A DNA stretch of 64,000 nucleotides, from assembly GCF_030403745.1 (NCBI RefSeq), contig NZ_JAQMWP010000010.1, positions 62,001-126,000 of the forward strand. Reading direction: 5' to 3'. The position numbers and the translations under genes are program-made. Positions within the stretch are counted from its first letter, which is position 1. Each line of letters opens with the position of its first letter. Positions 35,648 through 43,831 of the stretch are shown here, in pieces. The notes under the pieces were generated by a model. It did no database searches and was not told the origin of the DNA. It saw nothing but the letters and a program-made list of their open reading frames with translations. This DNA comes from Streptomyces sp. S.PB5 (lineage in GTDB: Bacteria > Actinomycetota > Actinomycetes > Streptomycetales > Streptomycetaceae).

Positions 35648-36808
35648 GTGAGCGAGCGGCTGACCTGTGACGTCGTGGTCGTCGGGGCCGGAATGGTGGG
35701 CGCGGCCTGCGCCCTGTACGCGGCCCGGGCGGGCCTTCGCGTGATCGTGGTGGACCGCGGTCCGGTGGCCGGCGGCACGACCGGCGCCGGTGAGGGCAAC
35801 CTCCTCGTCTCCGACAAGGAACCCGGCCCGGAACTTGACCTCGCCCTCCTGTCCGCACGTCTGTGGGCGGACCTCGCCGAGGAGTTCGGGCCGGCCGTCG
35901 AGTACGAGGCCAAGGGCGGCGTGGTCGTCGCCTCCACCCCGGACGGGCTCGCGGCCCTGGAGCGGTTCGCCGACGGACAGCGCGCCGCCGGCGTCGTCGC
36001 CGAGACCGTCGTGGGGGAGGAGCTGTACGGCCTGGAACCCCGCCTGGCGCCGGGCCTTCCCGGCGCCGTCCGCTATCCCCAGGACTGCCAGGTCATGCCC
36101 GCGCTGGCCGCCGCCCACCTCGCCCGCGCCTCGGGCGCCCGGCTGCTCACCGGCCGGGCCGTGACGGACGTACTGCTGACGCCCGGCGGCGCGGTGCGCG
36201 GCGTCCGTACCGGCCGGGGCGACATCCATGCCCCCGCGGTCGTCAACGCGGCAGGCACCTGGGGCGGCGAACTGGCCGCGCTCGCGGGCGTCCACCTCCC
36301 CGTGCTCCCGCGCCGCGGCTTCGTCCTGGTGACGGAACCCCTGCCGCGCATGGTCCGGCACAAGGTCTACGCCGCCGACTACGTGGCCGACGTGGCCAGC
36401 GACTCCGCCGCGCTGCAGACCTCGCCGGTCGTCGAAGGGACGGCCGCGGGACCGGTGCTGATCGGCGCGAGCCGGGAACGGGTCGGCTTCGACCGGTCGT
36501 TCTCGCTGCCGGTCGTGCGCGCACTGGCGGCGGGCGCGACCCGGCTGTTCCCGTTCCTCGCGGACGCCCGGGCGATGCGGGCCTACCTCGGCTTCCGCCC
36601 GTACCTGCCCGACCACCTCCCCGCGATCGGCCCCGACCCGCGCGTCCCCGGTCTGCACCACGCGTGCGGTCACGAAGGTGCGGGCATCGGACTCGCCACC
36701 GGCACCGCGCAGTTGATCGCACAGGCACTGACCGGGAAGACGCCCGAGCTGGACCTGGCGCCCTTCCGGCCCGACCGCTTCCCCGCCGCCGAGGAGGAGA
36801 CCGCGTGA
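35648..36808 (+). CDS. D-hydroxyproline dehydrogenase, FAD DAO subunit
   Basis: 386-residue FAD oxidoreductase of the D-amino-acid-oxidase/glycine-oxidase fold, GTG start. Seen: the Rossmann motif VVVVGAGMVGAACALYAARAG, VDRGPVAGGTTGAGEGN, ATP-independent FAD regions, and the C-terminal AIGPDPRVPGLHHACGHEGA. Followed without a gap (GTGA) by a small 2Fe-2S protein and then by a second FAD subunit; this trio is the hallmark of heteromeric D-hydroxyproline or related amine/opine dehydrogenases. Its role is to oxidise cis-4-hydroxy-D-proline to the pyrroline, passing electrons on. Opine or sarcosine oxidation is the alternative, made less likely by the epimerase and deaminase genes. Confidence 0.83.
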   Translation: MSERLTCDVVVVGAGMVGAACALYAARAGLRVIVVDRGPVAGGTTGAGEGNLLVSDKEPGPELDLALLSARLWADLAEEFGPAVEYEAKGGVVVASTPDGLAALERFADGQRAAGVVAETVVGEELYGLEPRLAPGLPGAVRYPQDCQVMPALAAAHLARASGARLLTGRAVTDVLLTPGGAVRGVRTGRGDIHAPAVVNAAGTWGGELAALAGVHLPVLPRRGFVLVTEPLPRMVRHKVYAADYVADVASDSAALQTSPVVEGTAAGPVLIGASRERVGFDRSFSLPVVRALAAGATRLFPFLADARAMRAYLGFRPYLPDHLPAIGPDPRVPGLHHACGHEGAGIGLATGTAQLIAQALTGKTPELDLAPFRPDRFPAAEEETA

Positions 36809-37107
36809 GATCCCCGTTCGAACTGGCCGACGCCCACCCGGGCCCGGCCTTCACGGTCACCCTCGACGGCCGCGCCATCGAGGCGCTGCCCGGGCAGACG
36901 GTCGCCGCCGCGCTCTGGTCGGCCGGTGTGACGTCATGGCGTTCGACACGCGGCGAGGGCCGCCCGCGCGGCGTCTTCTGCGGTATCGGCGTCTGCTTCG
37001 ACTGCCTCGTGACCCTCAACGACCGCCCGAACCAACGGGCTTGCCTCGTACCCCTGAAACCGGGCGACGCGATCCGCACGCAGGAGGGGACCGGGCATGG
37101 CGCATGA
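36805..37107 (+). CDS. 2Fe-2S small subunit of D-hydroxyproline dehydrogenase
   Basis: 100 residues from GTG 36805, overlapping the previous stop by four bases. Seen: the ferredoxin-type cluster site CGIGVCFDC with a fourth Cys in RACLVPL, and an N-terminal beta-grasp segment FTVTLDGRAIEALPGQTVAA. It would carry electrons between the two FAD subunits. It overlaps the next gene by 11 bases. Size and position match the gamma subunit of characterised D-hydroxyproline dehydrogenases in Pseudomonas. Confidence 0.85.
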   Translation: MRSPFELADAHPGPAFTVTLDGRAIEALPGQTVAAALWSAGVTSWRSTRGEGRPRGVFCGIGVCFDCLVTLNDRPNQRACLVPLKPGDAIRTQEGTGHGA

Positions 37108-38497
37108 CCGGCCGCACCTCGCGGTGATCGGCGCGGGCCCGGCAGGGCTCGCGGCCACCATCGTCGCCGCCTCACGCGGTGTCCGGGTCACGCTGATCGA
37201 CTCCGCGCCGCAGGCCGGCGGACAGTTCTACCGCCGCCCGGCGCCCGGACTCGGCGCCCGCCGCCCCCAGGCCCTGCACCACCAGTGGCACACCTGGGAG
37301 CGACTCGACGACGGGCTCCGCAGCCACGTACAGGCAGGCTCCGCAACCCACTTGACGGATCATCATGTCTGGTTCGTCGAGCGGCTGCCGGCCGGTCTCA
37401 CCGTGCACGCCCTCCTCGGCCCCGAGCAGGAGGAGCCGGTGACCGTCCGCGCCGACGCCGTGCTCCTCGCCACCGGCGGCTACGAGAAGGTCCTGCCCTT
37501 TTCCGGCTGGACGCTCCCCGGAGTCCTCACCGCGGGCGGCGCCCAGGCCATGCTCAAGGGCACCCTCTCGGTCGTCGGCCGCACCGCCGTGGTCGCCGGT
37601 ACGGGGCCGCTGCTGCTTCCCGTCGCGACCGGTCTCGCCGCGGCCGGTGTCAGGGTGACGGCACTCGTGGAGTCGGCGGACCCGAAGGCGTTCGTACGGC
37701 GGTCCCGTGCGCTGGCGGCCGAGCCCGGCAAGCTCGCCGAAGGCGCCCGGTACGCAGCCCGGTTGCTCCGGCACCGGGTGCGTACGCTCGCCCACCACAC
37801 CGTCGTCGAGGCGCACGGCGCGGATCGGCTCCAGGCGGTCACCGTCGCCGCGCTCGACGCCGACGGGCGGGTCAGGCCCGGCACCGAGCGCCGTATCGCC
37901 TGCGACACCCTCGCCGTCGGGCACGGCATGCTCCCGCACACCGACCTCGCCGAGACGCTCGGCTGCCGCCTCGACGGCATGGCCGTGCACGTCGACGACG
38001 AGCAGCGCACCGACGTACCCGGGGTCTGGGCCGCGGGCGAGACCACCGGCATCGGCGGCGCCGCGCTCTCCCTCGCCGAGGGGCACATCGCGGGCCGGTC
38101 GATCGCGGCGCGCCTGCACGGCACGGCACCCGACCCGGCGGAGTGGGCGGGGGCCGCGCGGGCCCGTACCCGGCTGCGCGCCTTCTTCGCGGCCGTCGAC
38201 AGCGTCTGCGCACCGCCCGGCCACTGGACCGAGCAGGTCACCGACGACACCGTCGTCTGCCGCTGCGAGGAGGTCACCGGCGGTGCGATCCGCGAGGCGG
38301 TGGCGGAGCTGGGCGCGGGTGATCTGCGGACCGTGAAGCTGCTGACGCGGGCCGGAATGGGCTGGTGTCAGGGGCGGGTGTGCGGGCCCGCGGTCGCGGG
38401 GCTGGCCGGGTGCGAACTCACCCCGGGCAGGCGGCCGTTCGCCCGACCGGTGCCACTCGGTGTGCTCGCCCGGACCGCAGAGACCGAGGAACAGTGA
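37097..38497 (+). CDS. FAD/NAD oxidoreductase subunit with C-terminal 2Fe-2S domain
   Basis: 466 residues from ATG 37097. Seen: the first dinucleotide motif LAVIGAGPAGLAATIVAASR, AGGQFYRRP, LLATGGYEKVLPFSGWTLPG, a second nucleotide motif around VVAGTGPLLLPVATGLAA, the FAD motif VWAAGETTGIGG, and a C-terminal BFD-like iron-sulfur domain with VVCRCEEVTGG and GWCQGRVCGP (four Cys). It is the alpha-type subunit that accepts electrons and passes them to a carrier. It belongs to one operon with its two partners and the deaminase gene immediately downstream. Confidence 0.87.
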   Translation: MAHDRPHLAVIGAGPAGLAATIVAASRGVRVTLIDSAPQAGGQFYRRPAPGLGARRPQALHHQWHTWERLDDGLRSHVQAGSATHLTDHHVWFVERLPAGLTVHALLGPEQEEPVTVRADAVLLATGGYEKVLPFSGWTLPGVLTAGGAQAMLKGTLSVVGRTAVVAGTGPLLLPVATGLAAAGVRVTALVESADPKAFVRRSRALAAEPGKLAEGARYAARLLRHRVRTLAHHTVVEAHGADRLQAVTVAALDADGRVRPGTERRIACDTLAVGHGMLPHTDLAETLGCRLDGMAVHVDDEQRTDVPGVWAAGETTGIGGAALSLAEGHIAGRSIAARLHGTAPDPAEWAGAARARTRLRAFFAAVDSVCAPPGHWTEQVTDDTVVCRCEEVTGGAIREAVAELGAGDLRTVKLLTRAGMGWCQGRVCGPAVAGLAGCELTPGRRPFARPVPLGVLARTAETEEQ

Positions 38498-38508
38498 TAT
38501 GTCACATC
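38498..38508. promoter_or_regulatory. internal GntR-type palindrome at the deaminase start
   Basis: ATGTCACAT (38499-38507), with flanking T and C, spans the ATG start codon of the deaminase gene and repeats the ATGT-N-ACAT core of 35629. An internal operator is possible; a chance match in the start region cannot be excluded. Confidence 0.4.
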
Positions 38509-39425
38509 TCGTAGAGAGGGCCTCCTCCATGGCCGCCAACGATCATCGCCCCTGGCACGGTGTCCTCGTCGCCACCGCGCTCCCGCTGAACGACGACCTG
38601 TCCGTCGACCACGCCCGGTACGCCGACCACTGCGCCTGGCTCGTGGAGAACGGCTGCGACGGCGTCGTACCCAACGGCTCGCTCGGCGAGTACCAGGTGC
38701 TCACCCCCGAGGAGCGGGCCAAGGTCGTCGAGACGGCCGTCGCCGCGATCGGCGGGGAACGGGTGATGCCGGGTGTCGCCGCCTACGGCTCCGCCGAGTC
38801 CCGGCGCTGGGCCGAGCAGGCGCGCGACGCGGGCTGCGCGTCCGTGATGCTGCTGCCGCCCAACGCCTACCGCGCCGACGAACGCTCGGTGCTCGCGCAC
38901 TACGCGGCCGTCGCCGAGGCGGGCCTGCCGGTCGTCGCCTACAACAACCCCATCGACACCAAGGTCGACCTCGTCCCCGAACTGCTCGCCAAACTGCACG
39001 CCGAGGGCCACATCCAGGCGGTGAAGGAGTTCTCCGGCGATGTCCGCCGCGCCTACCAGCTCGCCGAACTCGCCCCGGAACTCGACCTGTTGATCGGCGC
39101 CGACGACGTCCTGCTGGAGCTCGCGATCGCGGGCGCCAAGGGCTGGGTGGCCGGCTACCCGAACGCGCTGCCCCGGGCGAGCACCGACCTCTACAAGGCG
39201 GCCGTCGGCGGTGACCTCGCCACCGCGAGGAAACTGTACGAGCAGCTGCACCCGCTGCTGCGCTGGGACTCCAAGGTCGAGTTCGTGCAGGCCATCAAGT
39301 TGTCCATGGACATCGTCGGCCGGCACGGGGGACCCTGCCGTCCGCCGCGCCAGCCCCTGCTGCCCGAGCAGGAGGCCGTAGTCCGCTCCGCCACCGAGCG
39401 GGCCGTCGCCGCCGGACTTGCGTGA
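38499..39425 (+). CDS. pyrroline-4-hydroxy-2-carboxylate deaminase, DHDPS family
   Basis: 308 residues from ATG 38499 (behind GAGGAA; an ATG at 38529 would drop ten residues). Seen: a DapA-type TIM barrel with NGCDGVVPNGSLGEYQVLTP, VVAYNNPIDTKVDL with Tyr148 and the Schiff-base Lys176 in QAVKEFSGD. In hydroxyproline catabolism this enzyme removes water and ammonia from the pyrroline to give 2-oxoglutarate semialdehyde. Placement between the dehydrogenase subunits and the epimerase supports that role over lysine synthesis. The next step, a semialdehyde dehydrogenase, is not in the window. Confidence 0.83.
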   Translation: MSHLVERASSMAANDHRPWHGVLVATALPLNDDLSVDHARYADHCAWLVENGCDGVVPNGSLGEYQVLTPEERAKVVETAVAAIGGERVMPGVAAYGSAESRRWAEQARDAGCASVMLLPPNAYRADERSVLAHYAAVAEAGLPVVAYNNPIDTKVDLVPELLAKLHAEGHIQAVKEFSGDVRRAYQLAELAPELDLLIGADDVLLELAIAGAKGWVAGYPNALPRASTDLYKAAVGGDLATARKLYEQLHPLLRWDSKVEFVQAIKLSMDIVGRHGGPCRPPRQPLLPEQEAVVRSATERAVAAGLA

Positions 39426-39447
39426 CCGCGAGGAGAGGACCGGATCC

Positions 39448-40449
39448 ATGCGCAGCAAACTCGTCCTGCACGCCGTCGACTCGCACACCGAGGGCATGCC
39501 CACCCGTGTGATCACCGGCGGTATCGGCACGATCCCCGGCGCGACCATGGGGGAGCGGCGGCTGTACTTCCGTGAGCACCGCGACCACATCAAGCAGCTC
39601 CTGATGAACGAACCCCGCGGCCACTCGGCGATGAGCGGTGCCATCCTCCAGCCGCCCACCCGCCCGGACTGCGACTGGGGCGTCCTCTACATCGAGGTCT
39701 CCGGCTATCTGCCGATGTGCGGGCACGGCACCATCGGGGTGGCCACCGTGCTGGTGGAGACCGGCATGGTCGAGGTCGTCGAACCCGTCACCACGATCCG
39801 CCTCGACACCCCGGCGGGCCTCGTCGTCGCCGAGGTCGCGGTCGAGAACGGGGCCGCGCGGCACGTCACCCTCCAGAACGTGCCCTCCTTCTCCGTCGGC
39901 CTCGACCGCAAGATCACGCTCGCCGACGGGCGGACGGTGACATACGACCTGGCGTACGGCGGCAACTTCTACGCCATCCTGCCGCTGGACGAGTTCGACC
40001 TGCCCTTCGACCGGGACCGCAAGGACGACATCCTCAAGGCGGGCCTCTCCCTCATGGAGGCGATCAACGCCGAGGGCGAACCCGTCCACCCCGAGGACCC
40101 CGACATCCACGGAGTGCACCACGTCCACCTGTACGCCCCCGGGTCCACCGCCCGCCACTCCCGGCACGCCATGGCCATCCATCCCGGCTGGTTCGACCGC
40201 TCACCCTGCGGCACCGGCACCAGCGCGCGCATGGCCCAGCTGCACGCGCGCGGCGAACTCCCCCTGCACACCGAGTTCGTGAACGAGTCCTTCATCGGCA
40301 CCCGGTTCACCGGCCGCCTCCTCGGCACCACCGAGGTCGCCGGCCTCCCCGCCGTCCTGCCCAGCTTCACCGGCCGGGCATGGATCACCGGAACCGCCCA
40401 GTACCTGCTCGACCCGACCGACCCGTTCCCGGCCGGGTTCGTCCTCTAG
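39448..40449 (+). CDS. trans-4-hydroxy-L-proline 2-epimerase (proline racemase family)
   Basis: 333 residues from ATG 39448. Seen: both catalytic cysteines of the family, Cys91 in LPMCGHGTIG and Cys254 in SPCGTGTSARMA, plus DSHTEGMPTRVI near the N-terminus. Members with two Cys are racemases or epimerases; the dehydratase branch has Ser or Thr at the first site, so dehydration is unlikely. It inverts C2 of hydroxy-L-proline to give the substrate of the dehydrogenase upstream. It is the last gene of the operon and is followed by a hairpin. Confidence 0.88.
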   Translation: MRSKLVLHAVDSHTEGMPTRVITGGIGTIPGATMGERRLYFREHRDHIKQLLMNEPRGHSAMSGAILQPPTRPDCDWGVLYIEVSGYLPMCGHGTIGVATVLVETGMVEVVEPVTTIRLDTPAGLVVAEVAVENGAARHVTLQNVPSFSVGLDRKITLADGRTVTYDLAYGGNFYAILPLDEFDLPFDRDRKDDILKAGLSLMEAINAEGEPVHPEDPDIHGVHHVHLYAPGSTARHSRHAMAIHPGWFDRSPCGTGTSARMAQLHARGELPLHTEFVNESFIGTRFTGRLLGTTEVAGLPAVLPSFTGRAWITGTAQYLLDPTDPFPAGFVL

Positions 40450-40464
40450 CCGGCGGGACCGCCC

Positions 40465-40484
40465 GGACCGCGACGCCGCGGTCC
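40465..40484 (+). terminator. hairpin after the hydroxyproline operon
   Basis: Perfect 8-bp stem GGACCGCG / CGCGGTCC with loop ACGC, 16 bp after the epimerase stop. There is no T-tract, so it may terminate weakly or protect the transcript end. Confidence 0.5.
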
Positions 40485-40504
40485 GCGGCGTAGATACTGG
40501 TGGC

Positions 40505-40539
40505 GTGTGACATGGCATACGTGCGTGGCATGGCATACG
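40505..40539 (+). promoter_or_regulatory. operator region of the GntR gene
   Basis: GTGTGACATGG (40505-40515, TGT-N-ACA core) overlaps the first of two direct repeats CATGGCATACG (40511-40521 and 40529-40539, 18 bp apart). They lie 72 to 106 bp before the GntR start and are probably used for autoregulation. Confidence 0.5.
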
Positions 40540-40610
40540 CCGCCCCGCCCTGCCCCGCGCCGCGCGCACCCCTGTCCCGCACCCGCACGTGCCGTACGAG
40601 GAGACCGCCC

Positions 40611-41300
40611 ATGCCCGCCGCCCAGACCGGCTCGCCCGCCGCCGCCCCGGCCCTGCCCACCCTCGGCGGCAAGAAGAGCAGCTACCGGGAGCGGGTCGCC
40701 GACGCCCTGCGGGCCGCGCTGATCGCCGGTGAGCTGCGCCCCGGCGAGGTGTACTCCGCACCGACGCTCGCCGCCCGCTTCGGGGTCTCGGCGACGCCGG
40801 TGCGTGAGGCCATGCTGGACCTCGTCAAGGAGGGCCTGGTCGACACCGTCCCCAACAAGGGGTTCCGGGTCACCGCGGTCTCCGAGAAGCAGCTCGACGA
40901 GTACACCCACATCCGTGCGCTCATCGAGATCCCCACGGTGACGGCGCTGGCCCGGACCGCCGACCCGGTCTCCCTGGAGGCGCTGCGACCGGCCGCCCGG
41001 GAGATCGTCCAGGCCGCGGCGGCCGGCGACCTCGTGGCGTACGTGGAGGCCGACACCCGCTTCCATCTGGGCCTGCTGGCCCTCTCCGGCAATGCCCATC
41101 TCGTCGACGTCGTAGGCGACTTGCGAAAGCGCTCCCGCCTCTACGGGCTCACCGCGCTCGTCGAGGCGGGCCGGCTGCTGGCCTCGGCGGAGGAACACCT
41201 CGAACTCATCGACGCGTTGATGGCACGGGACGAGGCGGCGACGCACGAGGTGATGGCCCGGCATCTGGGGCACGTCCGGGGTCTGTGGGCGGCGCGCTAG
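40611..41300 (+). CDS. GntR-family regulator, FCD subfamily
   Basis: 229 residues from ATG 40611, with GAGGAG nine bases upstream. Seen: an N-terminal winged helix (YRERVADALRAALIAGELRP, LAARFGVSATPVREAMLDLV) and an all-helical FCD effector domain (EYTHIRALIEIPTVTALAR, DTRFHLGLLALSGN, HLELIDALMARDE). FCD regulators sense carboxylic acids, and one commonly accompanies hydroxyproline genes. It lies 161 bp after the epimerase on the same strand. Candidate sites with an ATGT-N-ACAT core occur at the operon start, inside the operon and before this gene. Confidence 0.88.
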   Translation: MPAAQTGSPAAAPALPTLGGKKSSYRERVADALRAALIAGELRPGEVYSAPTLAARFGVSATPVREAMLDLVKEGLVDTVPNKGFRVTAVSEKQLDEYTHIRALIEIPTVTALARTADPVSLEALRPAAREIVQAAAAGDLVAYVEADTRFHLGLLALSGNAHLVDVVGDLRKRSRLYGLTALVEAGRLLASAEEHLELIDALMARDEAATHEVMARHLGHVRGLWAAR

Positions 41301-41330
41301 AGGCCGTGGGCCGCGGCGGCGAGCGCAACG

Positions 41331-41364
41331 AATAGCGCAAGCCGTTTGCATGGCTTGCGCTATT
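41331..41364. promoter_or_regulatory. LacI operator, 13-bp inverted repeat
   Basis: AATAGCGCAAGCC (41331-41343) and GGCTTGCGCTATT (41352-41364) form a perfect inverted repeat nine bases before the LacI start codon. GCGCAA/TTGCGC appears twice more just outside the arms (41323-41328 and 41366-41371). The location over the promoter points to autorepression. Confidence 0.72.
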
Positions 41365-41373
41365 CTTGCGCTC

Positions 41374-42369
41374 ATGACGCGACGACTTGCCGAGGTGGCG
41401 AAGAAGGTCGGGGTCAGCGAGGCCACGGTCAGCCGGGTGCTCAACGGCAAGCCCGGAGTCTCCGAGTCCACCCGGCGGGCGGTGCTGAGCGCCCTGGACG
41501 TACTCGGCTACGAAAGGCCCACGCAGCTGCGCGGTGAGCGCGCGCGGCTCGTGGGCCTCGTGCTGCCCGAGCTGCAGAACCCGATCTTCCCGGCGTTCGC
41601 CGAGGTGATCGGCGGGGCGCTCGCCCAGCTCGGTCTGACGCCGGTGCTGTGCACACAGACCAAGGGCGGCGTCTCCGAGGCGGACTATGTGGAGCTGCTG
41701 CTGCAGCAGCAGGTCTCCGGCGTCGTCTTCGCCGGCGGGCTGTACGCCCAGGCCGACGCCCCGCACGACCACTACCGGCAGCTGGCCGAGCGGAAGATCC
41801 CGGTGGTGCTGGTCAACGCGTCCATCGCCGACCTCGGCTTCCCGGGGGTCTCCTGCGACGACGCGGTCGCGGTGGAGCAGGCCTGGCGGCATCTGGCCTC
41901 GCTCGGACACGAGCGGATCGGGCTGGTGCTGGGGCCCGCCGACCACGTGCCCTCGGCGCGCAAGCTGGCCGCCGCGCGGGCCGTGGGGGAGCTGCCCGAG
42001 GAGCGTGTCGTCCGCGCGATGTTCTCGATCGAGGGCGGTCATGCGGCGGCCTCCCGGCTCATCGACCGGGGCGTCACCGGCATCATCTGCGCCAGCGACC
42101 CCCTGGCGCTCGGCGCCGTCAGGGCCGCCCGCCGCAAGGGCCTGGACGTCCCCTCCCGGGTGTCGGTCGTCGGGTACGACGACTCGGCCTTCATGAACTG
42201 CACCGAGCCGCCGCTCACCACCGTCCGCCAGCCCATCGAGGCCATGGGCAGAGCCGCCGTGGAACTGCTGAACACACAGATCAGCGGCGGTTCCGTGACC
42301 CCCGAGGAGCTGCTGTTCGAACCCGAGCTGGTGGTGCGGGGCTCGACAGCGCAAGCCTCTCGTCTCTGA
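41374..42369 (+). CDS. LacI-family repressor of the alpha-glucan operon
   Basis: 331 residues from ATG 41374. Seen: the LacI headpiece RLAEVAKKVGVSEATVSRVL and NGKPGVSESTRRAVLSAL, the hinge, then the sensor domain (LVGLVLPELQNPIFPAFAEV, HERIGLVLGP, VSVVGYDDSAFMNCTEPPLT). It is followed 110 bp later by a sugar importer and GH13 operon in the same direction. Inverted TTGCGC repeats lie before this gene and a related element before the operon. The effector is presumably an alpha-linked glucose oligosaccharide. Confidence 0.9.
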   Translation: MTRRLAEVAKKVGVSEATVSRVLNGKPGVSESTRRAVLSALDVLGYERPTQLRGERARLVGLVLPELQNPIFPAFAEVIGGALAQLGLTPVLCTQTKGGVSEADYVELLLQQQVSGVVFAGGLYAQADAPHDHYRQLAERKIPVVLVNASIADLGFPGVSCDDAVAVEQAWRHLASLGHERIGLVLGPADHVPSARKLAAARAVGELPEERVVRAMFSIEGGHAAASRLIDRGVTGIICASDPLALGAVRAARRKGLDVPSRVSVVGYDDSAFMNCTEPPLTTVRQPIEAMGRAAVELLNTQISGGSVTPEELLFEPELVVRGSTAQASRL

Positions 42370-42398
42370 GATCCAGCTCCCTGTCGAATAATTTCAGA

Positions 42399-42418
42399 TT
42401 GTGCGCGACATCTTGCGG
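42399..42418 (+). promoter_or_regulatory. LacI-type element before the sugar ABC operon
   Basis: TTGTGCGCGACATCTTGCGG contains two TTG(T)GCG-like half-sites resembling the LacI operator at 41331. It lies 62 to 81 bp before the binding-protein start, in an AT-richer stretch. Confidence 0.45.
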
Positions 42419-42479
42419 CCCGGTGCTGCCGGTGCTTGAGTGTGCCCCGCCCACCGCTCCTGCCACGAGGGGTCCACCG

Positions 42480-43826
42480 ATGAGAAGCACCGGGTTCCGC
42501 CGTACGTTCGTCGCGCTCAGCGTCTGCTCCCTCGCCCTCACCGCCGCGGGCTGCGGGTCGGGCGACGAATCCGCGGGCGGCAAGACCCGCATCACGGTCA
42601 ACTGCATGCCGCCCAAGAGCGCCGAGGTCGACCGCGGGTTCTTCGAGGACGACACCGCCGCCTTCGAGAAGCAGAACCCCGACATCGACGTCGTCGCACA
42701 CGACGCCTTCCCGTGCCAGGACCCGAAGACCTTCGACGCCAAGCTCGCCGGCGGGCAGATGGAGGACGTCTTCTACACGTACTTCACCGACGCCAAGCAC
42801 GTCGTGGACATCGGTCAGGCAGCCGATCTCACGCCCTACGTCAAGGAGTTGAAGAGCTACGCCACCATCCAGCAGCAGCTGAGGGACGTGTACACGGTCG
42901 ACGGCAAGGTCTACGGCATCCCGCGCACCGGCTACTCCATGGGGCTGATCTACAACCGCGCCCTCTTCGAGAAGGCCGGCCTCGACCCCGACCGGCCCCC
43001 GGCCACCTGGGACGAACTGCGCACCGCCGCACGGAAGATCGCCGCCCTCGGCGACGGCACCGTCGGCTACGCCGACTACAGCGCCCAGAACCAGGGCGGT
43101 TGGCACTTCACCGCCGAGCTGTACTCCCAGGGCGGCGACGTCGTCAGCGCCGACGGCAAGAAGGCGACCGTCGACACCCCCGAGGGCCGGGCCGTCCTGC
43201 AGAACCTGCACGACATGCGCTGGACCGACGACTCCATGGGCAGCAAACAGCTCCTGGTCATCAACGACGTCCAGCAGATGATGGGTTCGGGCAAGCTCGG
43301 CATGTACCTCTCCGCCCCCGACAACATCCCGATCCTGGTCAAGGAGAAGGGCGGCGACTACAAGGACCTCGCCCTCGCCCCCATGCCCGGCGGCCAGGGC
43401 ACGCTCATCGGCGGCGACGGCTACATGTTCAGCAAGAAGGCGAGCCCCGCCCAGATCCGCGCCGGCCTGAAGTGGCTGGACCACATGTTCCTCACCCCCG
43501 GCGACGGCTTCCTCGGCGACTACGCCCGCGCAGGGCAGAACGACGCCCCCGTCGGCCTGCCCGAACCACGCCTGTTCACCGGCGCCGCCGACACCAAGGA
43601 CCAGCAGGTCAAGAAGGCCAACGCCAATGTCCCGGTGGAGAACTACCAGGCATTCCTCGACGGCAACCAGAACCTCGACATGAAGATCGAGCCCCCGCAC
43701 GCCCAGCAGATCTACTCCGTCCTCGACGGCGTGGTCTCCGCGGTCCTCACCAAGGAGGACGCCGACATCGACCGCCTCCTCAAGGACGCCTCCGGCAAGA
43801 TCGACGGCATCCTCGCCCGGGGCTGA
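42480..43826 (+). CDS. sugar ABC importer solute-binding lipoprotein
   Basis: 448 residues from ATG 42480 after GAGGGG. Residues 1-24 are a lipoprotein signal with lipobox LTAAGC (Cys25). The mature protein is a family-1 carbohydrate binding protein: DVVAHDAFPCQDPKTF, MGLIYNRALFEKAGLDPDRP, and a GDGYMFSKKAS region near the C-terminal lobe. It delivers sugar to the two permeases downstream. First gene of a five-gene operon controlled by the adjacent LacI protein (inference). Confidence 0.91.
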   Translation: MRSTGFRRTFVALSVCSLALTAAGCGSGDESAGGKTRITVNCMPPKSAEVDRGFFEDDTAAFEKQNPDIDVVAHDAFPCQDPKTFDAKLAGGQMEDVFYTYFTDAKHVVDIGQAADLTPYVKELKSYATIQQQLRDVYTVDGKVYGIPRTGYSMGLIYNRALFEKAGLDPDRPPATWDELRTAARKIAALGDGTVGYADYSAQNQGGWHFTAELYSQGGDVVSADGKKATVDTPEGRAVLQNLHDMRWTDDSMGSKQLLVINDVQQMMGSGKLGMYLSAPDNIPILVKEKGGDYKDLALAPMPGGQGTLIGGDGYMFSKKASPAQIRAGLKWLDHMFLTPGDGFLGDYARAGQNDAPVGLPEPRLFTGAADTKDQQVKKANANVPVENYQAFLDGNQNLDMKIEPPHAQQIYSVLDGVVSAVLTKEDADIDRLLKDASGKIDGILARG

Positions 43827-43831
43827 CCCCG

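Noticed and set aside
40500..40610. Earlier start for the GntR gene at 40500
   Set aside because: The extra 37 residues are Cys/Pro/Arg-rich and cover the operator repeats; ATG 40611 has GAGGAG upstream.
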